From Sphingobacterium siyangense (lineage in GTDB: Bacteria; Bacteroidota; Bacteroidia; Sphingobacteriales; Sphingobacteriaceae): DNA of 62,009 bases. The DNA is taken from the NCBI RefSeq assembly GCF_007830445.1, contig NZ_VLKR01000033.1:1-62009 (forward strand). The letters are read 5' to 3'. Position numbers and translations under genes: made by a program. The notes beneath the pieces were generated by a model. It saw nothing but the letters and a program-made list of their open reading frames with translations, was not told the origin of the DNA and did no database searches. This document shows positions 34,140-41,912 of this stretch, piece after piece. How positions within the stretch are numbered: the first letter of the stretch is position 1; the number at the start of each line of letters is the position of its first letter.

Positions 34140-35142
34140 AGGTATCTGTTGCTATTTTTTTTGATGACAATTCTTTTGAAAAACAAATCGCGGCGAGTGC
34201 GGTCTCAACAGGCAGCTTCTCAAAATGCCCGCTATACCGCCATCGTGCATTTGGTTTGCTGAGAGAGATGTGGATACCATAATATTGCTCCATTTTTCGC
34301 GCGACTTCAGCAAAAGAAGCATTTTGAAAATGCAAAATACCTTCTGCAAAATTATTGATCTCTGTTGGCGTAAATTTATCGAGATGGATCTCCTGATTTG
34401 TGACATACCCCTGTTGTCCTGGACTGAGTAGGGCTTGTTTGTTGTTTAATTGGTTGGTCAATTTAATTTTTCCAGAAAACAAACTGACTCTGGTATTTTT
34501 AGTGTCAGCTTGTTCTACCAAAAACTGTGTTCCTAATACTGTTACCAAGGTATTGCCTGTTTTTACAGCAAATGTGCGATCAGGCTTTTTTGCAATGTTA
34601 AAGCGTGCATCGCCATCTAGCAGGACATACATTGTATCCTTACGGAAATGTTTGGGGTATTTTAGTTTACTACCACCCATCAACGTAATCTGGCTGCCAT
34701 CAGTTAGATTGACTTTAACCATTTTGCCATTTTGGGCGACGACACTGAGCCATTGTTCAGCGGAAACTGTATTTACAGCTAAAGTACGCTGAGGTGAGTC
34801 TTTGTAGAAAAACTGACGGAATGTAAATGTTCCTATGAGCAGGATTGATGCTGCGGCGATCCAGCGCCATCTCGTTGTCAGTCTTCGAGTTTTTGTAGGC
34901 ACTTTGCTTTCGAGTGTCGCAAATAGTTTGTCTTTTTCAACTTGATATTCCGTTTCGGTGATATGCATTTTTAGGGTATCGAGCATCTTTCGCGCGTCTG
35001 CAACAAGATCCAATTTATCCGGATTTTCTGCGATCCATGTATCCCAAAAATGAATTTCCTGTTTATTTGCGGTTCCATTATGATAAGACACAAAACTCTC
35101 GTCACTGAGCAAATCAACGCTGTCGTTATAAATTTTTTTCAT
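34126..35142 (-). CDS. fecR: FecR family anti-sigma factor
   Basis: The protein has 338 residues: a cytoplasmic N-terminal region that binds the sigma factor (about 1-85), one membrane helix (about 91-107; WIAAASILLIGTFTF), and periplasmic FecR (about 125-220; VNLTDGSQITLMGGSKLKYP) and DUF4974 (about 265-335) domains that contact the STN domain of the receptor. It is 49 bases after the sigma gene and overlaps susC by 14 bases. The set sigma-FecR-SusC forms a classical cell-surface signalling cascade. Confidence 0.93.
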   Translation of the reverse strand: MKKIYNDSVDLLSDESFVSYHNGTANKQEIHFWDTWIAENPDKLDLVADARKMLDTLKMHITETEYQVEKDKLFATLESKVPTKTRRLTTRWRWIAAASILLIGTFTFRQFFYKDSPQRTLAVNTVSAEQWLSVVAQNGKMVKVNLTDGSQITLMGGSKLKYPKHFRKDTMYVLLDGDARFNIAKKPDRTFAVKTGNTLVTVLGTQFLVEQADTKNTRVSLFSGKIKLTNQLNNKQALLSPGQQGYVTNQEIHLDKFTPTEINNFAEGILHFQNASFAEVARKMEQYYGIHISLSKPNARWRYSGHFEKLPVETALAAICFSKELSSKKIATDTYVLY

Positions 35143-35191
35143 GTATATATGAAGGTAGAGGGAGCAATTCCGTTTTTTTACCGGATTATTT

Positions 35192-35710
35192 TTATTTTTT
35201 TTCTTTTAAAATCTTAACAGATTCATATACAATGTTATAGATTGTGCGCTGACTATTGCCTGTTTTGGAAGCGATCTGTTCATAGGACATATTTTGAAAA
35301 AACCTAAGGTCAATCACCTGTCTTTGTTTAGGTGTGAGGGATTCCAATGCTTTTGATAGACGCGCAGTGGTTTCGTTTACGGTTTCCTGTTGTATGAGTA
35401 AAGCTTCATGTGAAGGTGTATTATCATTGGGCTGATAATTTCCTGAATTTAATTTTTCATTCAATACGCGATGGTCATTCAGGACACGGCGTAGCCATGT
35501 CATTAAATAAGACTTGATATTATCAACATCGGGCAGACGGTCACGTTTTTCCCATAGTTCTAAGAAAAGATGTTGTATACCGTCTTTTACGGCCTCGCGC
35601 GAATACCCCAACATAACGCCATAAGCGAAAAGCTCTCGATATACTAAGTCATATAAGGATTCAAAAGCTTCAGAAGAACCTTTTAATGTAGCTGTCCAAT
35701 GTTGTTTCAT
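35192..35710 (-). CDS. ECF RNA polymerase sigma factor of the FecI-like type
   Basis: This 172-residue sigma factor has region 2 (about 12-80; AFESLYDLVYRELFAYG, IQHLFLELWEKR) and region 4 (about 110-165; LTPKQRQVIDLRFFQNMSYEQIASKTGNSQRTIYNIV). It belongs to the Bacteroidota ECF group paired with FecR and SusC. It directs its own operon and perhaps other targets when the receptor senses ligand. A near-perfect housekeeping promoter precedes it, consistent with low constitutive expression for sensing. Confidence 0.93.
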   Translation of the reverse strand: MKQHWTATLKGSSEAFESLYDLVYRELFAYGVMLGYSREAVKDGIQHLFLELWEKRDRLPDVDNIKSYLMTWLRRVLNDHRVLNEKLNSGNYQPNDNTPSHEALLIQQETVNETTARLSKALESLTPKQRQVIDLRFFQNMSYEQIASKTGNSQRTIYNIVYESVKILKEKK

Positions 35711-35723
35711 GGTAAGAATGGCG

Positions 35724-35756
35724 CAAATCTACATTTTTATTTAGAATAATTACAAA
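35724..35756 (-). promoter_or_regulatory. Bacteroidota housekeeping promoter of the sigma-fecR-susCD operon
   Basis: On the minus strand TTTG (35756-35753), 21 bases and TAGATTTG (35731-35724) match the consensus TTTG-N19-21-TAnnTTTG exactly. The start codon is 13 bases downstream of the -7 box, so the leader is very short. Confidence 0.7.
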
Positions 35757-35941
35757 TAAGATTCTCGTTTGTATTTTTTTTGAATAAATATTTCTAGAAA
35801 AATGAAGGAATAGATTGGCATCTGCTATATGATTTGGCCTGTTTATTTCGTCAGATTTTTTGTACTGTTCTTAAATTTTTGGCATATAGATGGCTATTTC
35901 TTTGCTTTAGCAATCGTAAGGTGTGGTTACTTTTTTGTTCT

Positions 35942-35986
35942 GGGCTCCCACCTGGGTTCGAACCAGGGCCCAAAAGATTATGAGCC
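35942..35986 (-). pseudogene. tRNA-Met (CAT) 3'-half remnant
   Basis: On the minus strand there is an anticodon loop CTCATAA with a partly paired stem, a T-arm CCTGG-TTCGAAC-CCAGG and the acceptor strand TGGGAGC. The 5' half, with the D-arm and matching acceptor strand GCTCCCA, is missing; what lies there does not pair. It is therefore not a functional tRNA. The anticodon would be CAT. Confidence 0.7.
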
Positions 35987-36093
35987 TTTTCTTCTGTACC
36001 TCATTACTAATTGGAAGAGCTTGGACGCTGCTTTGATAACGTAGTTAGTCGAATATTTTTTACTTATCAAAATTTAGCTCCGTTACACTATCT

Positions 36094-36114
36094 TTACAAA
36101 ATTTGTGATAAAAA
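36094..36114 (+). repeat. 21-bp repeat, copy A
   Basis: A 21-base sequence (TTACAAAATTTG, then TGATAAAAA) recurs with one change at 38595-38615, on the other side of the GH92 gene. It lies at the right end of the tRNA-linked repeat. Confidence 0.5.
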
Positions 36115-36191
36115 TTGTCTCCTCCGATTTTAGGTTTACATTCTGAACTTTGTAGATGGAAAATAATTAATGGAATTAACAGTAGTTTAAT

Positions 36192-36221
36192 ATTGGGTTT
36201 ACCTTGTGTAGGTTAATTTTG
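36192..36221 (+). promoter_or_regulatory. Weak candidate promoter before the sigma-remnant/GH92 frame
   Basis: ATTG (36192-36195), an 18-base spacer and TAATTTTG (36214-36221) approximate the Bacteroidota promoter. It lies 57 bases before the ATG of the sigma-like remnant at 36279. Confidence 0.3.
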
Positions 36222-36278
36222 GAAGATGAAAGTTCGGTTTTCTGAAGTAAAATAGATCTAATGATTTGCTAAATCGAA

Positions 36279-36407
36279 ATGAGCATTCTAGAAGAATTAA
36301 TAAATAAAAAACATCAGGCGCTGAAAAAAATAGTTGTTTGCTATGGCCAAGAACTGTATAGGTTAGCTTTTCGTATCGTGAAAAATCAGTTTGCGCCCTT
36401 TATACAT
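36279..36407 (+). pseudogene. ECF sigma factor N-terminal remnant joined in frame to the GH92 gene
   Basis: The first 37 codons of the open frame (from MSILEELINKKHQALKK to FRIVKNQ) look like the start of sigma region 2.1 in an ECF factor, where a YxxYGxELYRxAFRIVKN pattern is common. The rest of the sigma gene is absent; the frame runs straight into the leader and signal peptide of the GH92 gene. A deletion that removed the sigma body, any anti-sigma and receptor genes would explain this. Its translation is uncertain. Confidence 0.5.
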
Positions 36408-36428
36408 ATGAAAAATAATAGACTATAT

Positions 36429-38453
36429 ATGAAAAAATTACTGCTGTCTTTGATGCTCTGTTATGCTACAATTGCTGGAGCGCAGACCGATCGTGTAAAC
36501 GTCTTCTTGGGATCTTCCGGCGACCACGGCCAGCTTTCACCAGCGGCTTCTTCTCCTTTCCATCAATTGAGCATTGTGCCTTATACTAATCCGGGAACGC
36601 ATACGGGCTATGAGCATCTTGCCAAGGAAATTAAAGGCTTTACACACAATCGCCTTGAGGGAGTAGGTTGTATGGGCAGTGGTGGACTGATCCTTATTAG
36701 ACCATTTATAAAAAATGATATAAAGCCGCTGAATAAAATTGACGAGCATGCCCAACCTGGGTATTATGCTTTAAAAACCGCAGAGGGTATTCAAGTTGAA
36801 GTGGCTGTGAATAATGATTTTGGTCGTGAACAATACACTTTTCCCGTGGGTAGAAAAGGTTTTTTTATTGATTTGGGGCATGCTTTCAATGGCGCTTTTG
36901 TTGACAATGAATTTACACAGGAGGGTAATCTGCTATTCGGTAAAGTACGTGCAAAAACGACCTGCCATGTGGGAACATATACCATTTATTATGCGCTGGA
37001 AATTCCTACAGCGAGCGGATGGCGAAAGGAGGGGAACAAAATCTGGGTAGACCTGAAGGAGGAAAGCCTTATAGCAGATGTCAATATTGCATTTTCGGCT
37101 GTGGATCAACAGGACGCAAGAAAGACACTTGCAGAATATGATAAGCTAGATTTTTCAACGGTAAAAAAACGTGCAGCTGATCGTTGGAAAACTGCCCTGT
37201 CGGTACTGCAGGTAAAGGGCGATTCGGATAAGGTAGATTTATTCTATTCCTTGCTCTACCGCAGTTTACAATCTCCTTTTGTTATCAGCGATGAGCAGGG
37301 AAATTTTAGGGGAACAGACGGGAAAATACATCGTTCCAAAGAAACACGTTATCATGGATGGGCAATTTGGGACAATTATAAAACACAACTACCGCTTTTG
37401 GAGCTGATAGATACTGAAATGTATGAGGGCGTTGTCTCCTCGATTGCAGACCTGTACCGTTATGGGAAATTTGACTTTGCAGGAGCTCATGAACCAGCAA
37501 ATTCGGTCCGGACAGAACATGCCGCTGTCGTTCTTTTGGATGCGGTCAAGAAAGGATATCGGGTCGATATTGATGGAATAAAAGATTCGTTAATACACGA
37601 TACCCTGCGCTATGATTTTAAGAAACCGGACAAGTACCTTGAAGCATGTTATGATATGTGGGCAATGTCCAAGCTTTTTCCGCAGAACAGCAAAACCTAT
37701 CTGGAGCGAGCAAAATCATATCAGGCAATTTGGAATAAAGATTTTAAAGACCTGACCAAACGGGATGTCGACCGTATGTCGGCACGGGATATGTATCAGG
37801 GAACAATTAGGCAATATCGTTGGAATGTACCTTTTGATGTTATGGGATTAAGAAAGCTAGCAGGTGGTGAAGAAAATTTCACACAGCAACTGGATGAGTT
37901 TTATGACGGTTATTATTTCAATAGGGCGAATGAACCGGATATGCAATCGCTGACCTTATATAATGCGAGTAAAACCCCTTGGCGCTATCAGGAGTGGATA
38001 CATCGAATTGCATTGGACACCATCATACAATATTACTTTAATGACAACAGCCGTGGAATCGGAGCACATATCGACCGGATCTATAAAAATGAGCCTAAAG
38101 CCTTTGTAAGAACCATGGACGACGATGCTGGTGCTATGTCGAGCTGGTGGGTGCTTTCTGCGATCGGATTGCAACAACCTTTGGTCGGGGAACCTATTTT
38201 TTATATCAGCGTGCCATTTTTTGATCAAATCAGATTGGAAAATAAAGAGAATCCACTGACCATTGAGGTGCCGAATCGAAGCGACAAAACGCGTTATATC
38301 AAATCGATTAAGTTGAATGGAAGGGATTTGAAGAGGTTATGGATCACACATGAAGAGCTTAGAAAGGGAGGGACGCTACAGATTGAATCGTCGGAAATAC
38401 CAACTGATTATGGAAGGGATGATCCTTGGATAAGTCACATAGAAAACAATTAA
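36429..38453 (+). CDS. GH92 family alpha-mannosidase-like enzyme, exported
   Basis: From the methionine at 36429 the product is 674 residues with a signal peptide ending near ATIAGAQ. It carries GH92 features: an N-terminal beta domain (FTHNRLEGVGCMGSGG), the catalytic (alpha/alpha)6 barrel with WAIWDNYKTQLPLLEL and WNVPFDVMGLRKLAGG, and the conserved D-D-D-A-G-A-MSSWWVLSAIG segment holding the expected general-base aspartates. GH92 enzymes are Ca2+-dependent inverting alpha-mannosidases, often acting on N-glycans. It is somewhat short for the family (usually about 700-760). The frame continues upstream for 50 codons into a sigma-like remnant; I prefer the start before the signal peptide. It lies between two 21-bp repeats. 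Confidence 0.83.
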   Translation: MKKLLLSLMLCYATIAGAQTDRVNVFLGSSGDHGQLSPAASSPFHQLSIVPYTNPGTHTGYEHLAKEIKGFTHNRLEGVGCMGSGGLILIRPFIKNDIKPLNKIDEHAQPGYYALKTAEGIQVEVAVNNDFGREQYTFPVGRKGFFIDLGHAFNGAFVDNEFTQEGNLLFGKVRAKTTCHVGTYTIYYALEIPTASGWRKEGNKIWVDLKEESLIADVNIAFSAVDQQDARKTLAEYDKLDFSTVKKRAADRWKTALSVLQVKGDSDKVDLFYSLLYRSLQSPFVISDEQGNFRGTDGKIHRSKETRYHGWAIWDNYKTQLPLLELIDTEMYEGVVSSIADLYRYGKFDFAGAHEPANSVRTEHAAVVLLDAVKKGYRVDIDGIKDSLIHDTLRYDFKKPDKYLEACYDMWAMSKLFPQNSKTYLERAKSYQAIWNKDFKDLTKRDVDRMSARDMYQGTIRQYRWNVPFDVMGLRKLAGGEENFTQQLDEFYDGYYFNRANEPDMQSLTLYNASKTPWRYQEWIHRIALDTIIQYYFNDNSRGIGAHIDRIYKNEPKAFVRTMDDDAGAMSSWWVLSAIGLQQPLVGEPIFYISVPFFDQIRLENKENPLTIEVPNRSDKTRYIKSIKLNGRDLKRLWITHEELRKGGTLQIESSEIPTDYGRDDPWISHIENN

Positions 38454-38669
38454 ACATAAGTTGATCAGAGATTGTAGACTAAATTGGCGTTTTTTACTAC
38501 TTGGAGATTTAAATATACTGACCATACAGATTTGAAAATCGATGACCAGTTAATTTGCTCCAGAATAGAATAACCTCATGCTAAAATAATGCAGTTACAA
38601 AATTTGCGATAAAAACTACGAAACTCAATAGTTGTTAATATCAAAGTACGATTGATCAGAGAGTCAGAG
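38454..38669. other. Intergenic stretch after the GH92 gene
   Basis: No gene is visible. It holds the second 21-bp repeat and two copies of TTGATCAGAGA (38461-38471 and 38652-38662). No terminator-like hairpin is evident for either converging gene. Confidence 0.4.
38595..38615 (+). repeat. 21-bp repeat, copy B
   Basis: This copy differs from 36094-36114 only by T to C at one position. The two copies flank the GH92 gene as direct repeats about 2.5 kb apart. Confidence 0.5.
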
Positions 38670-39566
38670 TTATTTGGCTACTTTTATTTGAGGTATTGAA
38701 TCTGCGATTGGAGAGATCAAGACTGTATTTTCAAGGTGTAAATTTCTATATACTTTTGGGGTCAGACCTTTATGGTTTTTAAAAAATTTGTTTAAATGGC
38801 TTTCATCGGTAAAACCAAATTCATATACGATCTGCGATAGTGAAACGGTCGGAACAGTTAATCGAGTTTGAATTAAGTTTATGCGGTATTCGTTGACATA
38901 ATTTCGATAACTTATACCAAACTTTTTTTTGAAATAATCACTGAAATAACTATTCGCAATAGAGAAGTGAGCGGCGATGTTTTTAATCTGAATAATTGAC
39001 GGTTGGTAGATATGTTGATGTATGAAGGAAATGAGCTCTTCTTTACCGGGCTGACCATTGTCAATTCTTATATGAAGTTTAGCAGCAGCTTCGCTAATTA
39101 AGACTAAGATAGATCGTATCTGATAAAATATGAGCGCTGAACGAGAGATATCCTTCGAAAATTTGTACAATACTATATTCTCAATAATATTTCGAAGTAT
39201 AGCATTGGAAGGTTCATCTATTTTTAATTTCACTTCCTTTAATAACTTATTCTTCATTATTCGGACAGGTTCATATAAATTGAAATTATCTACTGTATGC
39301 TGTGAGTGTTCTGACAGATATGCGTCTGTGAACTTTATAAATGTGAAGTGAGTACTTTTGTTTATCTCAAAATAATGTTCGTCTTCTGGACTTATTATAA
39401 ACAGATCTCCTTCCCCATATTGAAACCTATTATTGTTCAGTAAATGAATGCCACTACCTTTGTGGATATAAACCAGTTCATAATAAGTATGGCTATGAAG
39501 GGGTAAATGAAAAGTCTTTTCTTCATAATCATGAATAACGAGTTGATCAAACTGTATTTTCTTCAT
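38670..39566 (-). CDS. AraC family transcriptional regulator with N-terminal cupin
   Basis: The 298-residue protein has an AraC-type cupin sensor (about 1-100; HLPLHSHTYYELVYIHKGSGIHLL) and a C-terminal double helix-turn-helix (about 195-280; IKNIAAHFSIANSYFSDYFKKKFG, VSLSQIVYEFGFTDESHLNKFFKNHKGLTP). It is typical of regulators of sugar or small-molecule genes. It is divergent from the shikimate-dehydrogenase-like gene with a 126-base gap and converges with GH92, so either could be its target. The coding sequence is AT-rich compared with the first 35 kb. Confidence 0.9.
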   Translation of the reverse strand: MKKIQFDQLVIHDYEEKTFHLPLHSHTYYELVYIHKGSGIHLLNNNRFQYGEGDLFIISPEDEHYFEINKSTHFTFIKFTDAYLSEHSQHTVDNFNLYEPVRIMKNKLLKEVKLKIDEPSNAILRNIIENIVLYKFSKDISRSALIFYQIRSILVLISEAAAKLHIRIDNGQPGKEELISFIHQHIYQPSIIQIKNIAAHFSIANSYFSDYFKKKFGISYRNYVNEYRINLIQTRLTVPTVSLSQIVYEFGFTDESHLNKFFKNHKGLTPKVYRNLHLENTVLISPIADSIPQIKVAK

Positions 39567-39692
39567 TTTAAAAAGTGCTTACGATAAAAATACAAAAAAT
39601 ACCTTTAAATATACCTGGGCGTGGCGCCGGTAATATGCAATCTTTGTAATAGAAGATTTATCATTTTGTATCAATTACTTTATTTCACATTT

Positions 39693-40553
39693 ATGCAAGA
39701 TAACATTGATTTTTTGCCTTTTATTACGGGCTCTTTTGCCAAACCAGCTTCTGAGAATCCAACTGTAATGATGATTGAAGCAGCTTATAGATATCACAGT
39801 ATCAACGCTCGTTATCTGAATTGCGAGGTTGAGCCTATGCATCTGGCAGATGCTATCAAAGGAGCAAAAGCCATGGGATGGATTGGTTTCAATTGTTCTA
39901 TTCCACACAAAATAGCGGTCGTTCCATATCTTGATGAATTAGGAGGCTCTGCACGATTGATAGGTGCGGTTAATACTGTAGTTAGAAGGGGGGACCTTTG
40001 GATAGGTGAGAATACAGATGGAAAAGGATTTTTAAAAGCGCTAGAAATTATTGAAGATCCTAAGGACAAGTGTATTACAATATTTGGTGCTGGAGGAGCT
40101 GCTCGCGCAATTGCAGTTGAATTGGCGTTAGCGGGAGCCCATACAATTATTATTGTAAATAGGGACAAATCTAAAGGTGAAGAACTTGCCGATCTGATAA
40201 ATAGTAATACTAAAACTAACGCGTTATTTAACTGTTGGGAAGGAAGGTATAAGATAAAATTATCAACGAATATTTTGATCAATGCAACTAGTGTAGGGCT
40301 GTTTCCCAATGTGGATCAAAAACTCGATATTGAATTTGATCTTATCGGAAAGGAGATGATTATCGCAGATGTTATACCCAATCCCCCAGATACTCATTTT
40401 ATAAGAACCGCTCGAGAAAAGGGATGTAGCGTTTTAAATGGTCTTAGTATGCTCGTTAATCAAGGCAGAATAGCAATTAAATATTGGATGGATATGGACG
40501 TTGAGCCTTCTGTTATGCATTCAGCGTTGGCCAATGTTTTAAAAATACACTAA
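39693..40553 (+). CDS. Shikimate/quinate 5-dehydrogenase-like enzyme (AroE/YdiB family)
   Basis: This 286-residue protein has the family substrate domain (PFITGSFAKPASENPTVMM; N-C-S-I-P-H-K where AroE has N-V-T-x-P-x-K, with the catalytic lysine kept) and an NAD(P) Rossmann domain with GAGGAARAIAVELA and N-R-D. GENTDG matches the conserved NTDG. The substrate-binding SxS serines of AroE are less clear (GSFAKPAS), so it may act on quinate or another cyclitol rather than serve aromatic biosynthesis. The ATG at 39693 is chosen because family resemblance begins just after it. It overlaps the VOC gene by one base. Confidence 0.87.
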   Translation: MQDNIDFLPFITGSFAKPASENPTVMMIEAAYRYHSINARYLNCEVEPMHLADAIKGAKAMGWIGFNCSIPHKIAVVPYLDELGGSARLIGAVNTVVRRGDLWIGENTDGKGFLKALEIIEDPKDKCITIFGAGGAARAIAVELALAGAHTIIIVNRDKSKGEELADLINSNTKTNALFNCWEGRYKIKLSTNILINATSVGLFPNVDQKLDIEFDLIGKEMIIADVIPNPPDTHFIRTAREKGCSVLNGLSMLVNQGRIAIKYWMDMDVEPSVMHSALANVLKIH

Positions 40554-40915
40554 TGATCAAATTTAAACGTGTAGATCATATACTCATAAGTGTTCCTTTA
40601 GGCGGGCTAGCTTCAGCGCAAAGGTTTTATGCTGAGATATTGCGTTTGAATCAAATCCTTGGTAATCATCCCAGGGGGGCTATTTGGTTTGAAATCGGAG
40701 ATATCCAGCTTCATATTCGTGAAGAAAAGTACCATCAAACAAATTCTGATATACATCCTGCGTTTGAAGTTTTTGACTTATCCCATGCTAAATTATTTTT
40801 GAAGAATCAGAATATAATCGTAAAATACTCGTCCAAGATAGATGGTCGAGAACGATGTTTTTTTCGAGATCCATTCGGAAATAGGTTTGAATTGATCGAA
40901 TATCTAAGGTGCTAA
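40553..40915 (+). CDS. VOC/glyoxalase-like protein coupled to the AroE-like gene
   Basis: The product is 120 residues of the VOC fold: VDHILISVPLGGLASAQRFYAEIL at the start and CFFRDPFGNRFELIEY at the end, with H14-region histidine and the C-terminal glutamate that in related enzymes bind metal. Its start codon overlaps the stop of the AroE-like gene (TAATG), so the two are translated together and probably act on the same compound. No specific reaction can be named. Confidence 0.82.
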   Translation: MIKFKRVDHILISVPLGGLASAQRFYAEILRLNQILGNHPRGAIWFEIGDIQLHIREEKYHQTNSDIHPAFEVFDLSHAKLFLKNQNIIVKYSSKIDGRERCFFRDPFGNRFELIEYLRC

Positions 40916-41126
40916 TATAGTGTAAACTTTACAGAAAAGGTATTTTATTTCTTGTGGTGTTCATAAACTTTTGCGCTGACGGTTGCTATAGTTTTTTCTT
41001 TAGCAGGTGAAAAATCCCGTTAGATATCTTTTTACGTGAAGTTCAATAAAAAACTATGCAAAACAGGCCGAAATAGAGTGATTCTCCTAGGCCGTTATAT
41101 CGTCGCAAAACGATGCTTAGAAACGG

Positions 41127-41162
41127 AAAAAGTCGCTTTTCTATATAGAAAAGCGACTTTTT
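41127..41162. terminator. Perfect 18-bp palindrome at the 3' side of the tRNA-Met remnant
   Basis: The 36 bases from AAAAAGTCGC to GCGACTTTTT are a perfect palindrome centred on CTATATAG, with T-runs at both ends. It lies 6 bases from the 3' end of the minus-strand tRNA remnant and was probably its terminator. It can also stop forward transcription from the VOC gene. Confidence 0.75.
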
Positions 41163-41340
41163 TGTTCTGTGCTCCCACCTGGGCTCGAACCAGGGACCAA
41201 AAGATTATGAGTCTATTAGTCGGTACCTCATTACCTAACGCAAAAACGTTGTTTCTAGCTTGCTAAGGCAATATATTGAATATTTTTTACTTATCAAAAT
41301 TTGGGGCTGTTACACTATCGTTACATATTTTGTTATAAAA
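41156..41340 (-). repeat. Direct repeat copy 2: tRNA-Met 3' fragment plus element-end-like flank
   Basis: This is the better preserved copy of the repeat at 35930-36116. It contains the tRNA 3' half, the GTACCTCATTAC block (41223-41234), the TATTTTTTACTTATCAAAATTT block from 41281, and GTTACACTATC (41309-41319). Together the copies bracket the GH92-AraC-AroE-VOC segment. Confidence 0.6.
41169..41213 (-). pseudogene. tRNA-Met (CAT) 3'-half remnant, better preserved copy
   Basis: On the minus strand the sequence has CTCATAA (anticodon CAT), the 3' anticodon strand TCTTT, T-arm CCTGG-TTCGAGC-CCAGG and acceptor strand TGGGAGC with A at the discriminator position. The 5' half is replaced by unrelated sequence that does not form a D-arm or the partner acceptor strand. 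Confidence 0.72.
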
Positions 41341-41768
41341 TTATAATTTAAATAAGATTTGATCTTAAAATAGCTTCATTTTTGAAAGGTCGAGAAAGGA
41401 AATTTTAAACTGATTAGTTATTGAAAATATCGTAAGTTTTATTTCTCAAATATGTATTTGATACTTCTTGAAATTGGTTTCGATATCCATTGTGAATTCG
41501 AATCTCACGTTATAATTAAATCAGGTTATCTATTAACAAAAGAGACCTTGTTGTGTCTGGAATTGAAACTGAGCAACTCAAACAGGCAAGGTGATAGAAT
41601 GCCTGTCAAGAATTGTGTTCAAAATTTTTACGTTCGAGGAGTTGAATGGAAAAAGCTATAGCTAAAAGACTGTTTATATCCAGATAACCAGAGTTCTATT
41701 TATCTATATCGATAGCCCATTAGATATATAGCCAATGGATTTTTTGCCTAGTGTATAAAATCAATCTA

Positions 41769-41788
41769 AGTATACTGTTCAGTATACT
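41769..41788. repeat. Perfect inverted repeat AGTATACTG-TT-CAGTATACT
   Basis: Two 9-bp arms (41769-41777 and 41780-41788) are separated by two bases. It lies just beyond the T-run of the terminator-like hairpin of the candidate ncRNA and could be an operator or a remnant of a mobile-element end. Confidence 0.45.
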
Positions 41789-41912
41789 AAAAAGAGGCTT
41801 AACGGTTTCGTTAAGCCAAATGAGTATCCCCGGAGGATATTCTAAACCCAATCTTAGACAAATGGAGCAAGAAAAGTAGGGTCTGCCCAACTTCCGCTTG
41901 CTGAAAGTGTGT
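41789..41912 (-). ncRNA. Candidate structured small RNA with its own terminator
   Basis: Read on the minus strand, three hairpins follow each other in about 115 bases. The first (41902-41866) pairs AGCAAG with CTTGCT and has an inner stem around loop CAGA. The second (41842-41822) has an 8-bp stem with one G-U pair. The third (41817-41796) has a 9-bp stem GGCTTAACG/CGTTAAGCC followed by CTCTTTTT, as in a rho-independent terminator. No coding frame is convincing here. I do not recognise an RNA family; it could also be the attenuator or 3' leader of a lost gene. Confidence 0.4.

Larger units (their letters stand above)
35930..36116 (-). repeat. Direct repeat copy 1: tRNA-Met 3' fragment plus element-end-like flank
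   Basis: This stretch is a diverged copy of 41156-41340 in the same orientation. It holds the tRNA-like 3' half (35942-35986), the shared GTACCTCATTAC block (35996-36007) and the shared ATATTTTTTACTTATCAAAATTT block (here 36052-36074). The middle is more diverged. I interpret it as an attachment-site scar with one end of an integrated element to its right. Otherwise 35711-36278 holds only a possible promoter and a diverged flank. Confidence 0.6.

Noticed and set aside
35829..36044. Forward open frame with GSHLGSNQGPKDYE
   Set aside because: This peptide arises from reading across the minus-strand tRNA-Met T-arm and anticodon region and is a familiar artefact of tRNA-derived sequence, not a protein.
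38461..38662. TTGATCAGAGA repeated at 38461 and 38652
   Set aside because: Eleven bases over 200 is within chance for AT-rich sequence and no element boundary coincides.
35942..41213. Functional tRNA-Met genes
   Set aside because: Both copies lack a D-arm and the 5' acceptor strand that would pair with TGGGAGC; only the 3' halves survive.
41036..41266. Forward open frame of 76 codons ending over the tRNA remnant
   Set aside because: It spans the terminator palindrome and the tRNA fragment; its translation (CAPTWARTRDQKIM) is the same kind of tRNA artefact.
41452..41661. Forward open frame of 69 codons
   Set aside because: No recognisable motif, no ribosome-binding or promoter context, and no neighbour to couple with.
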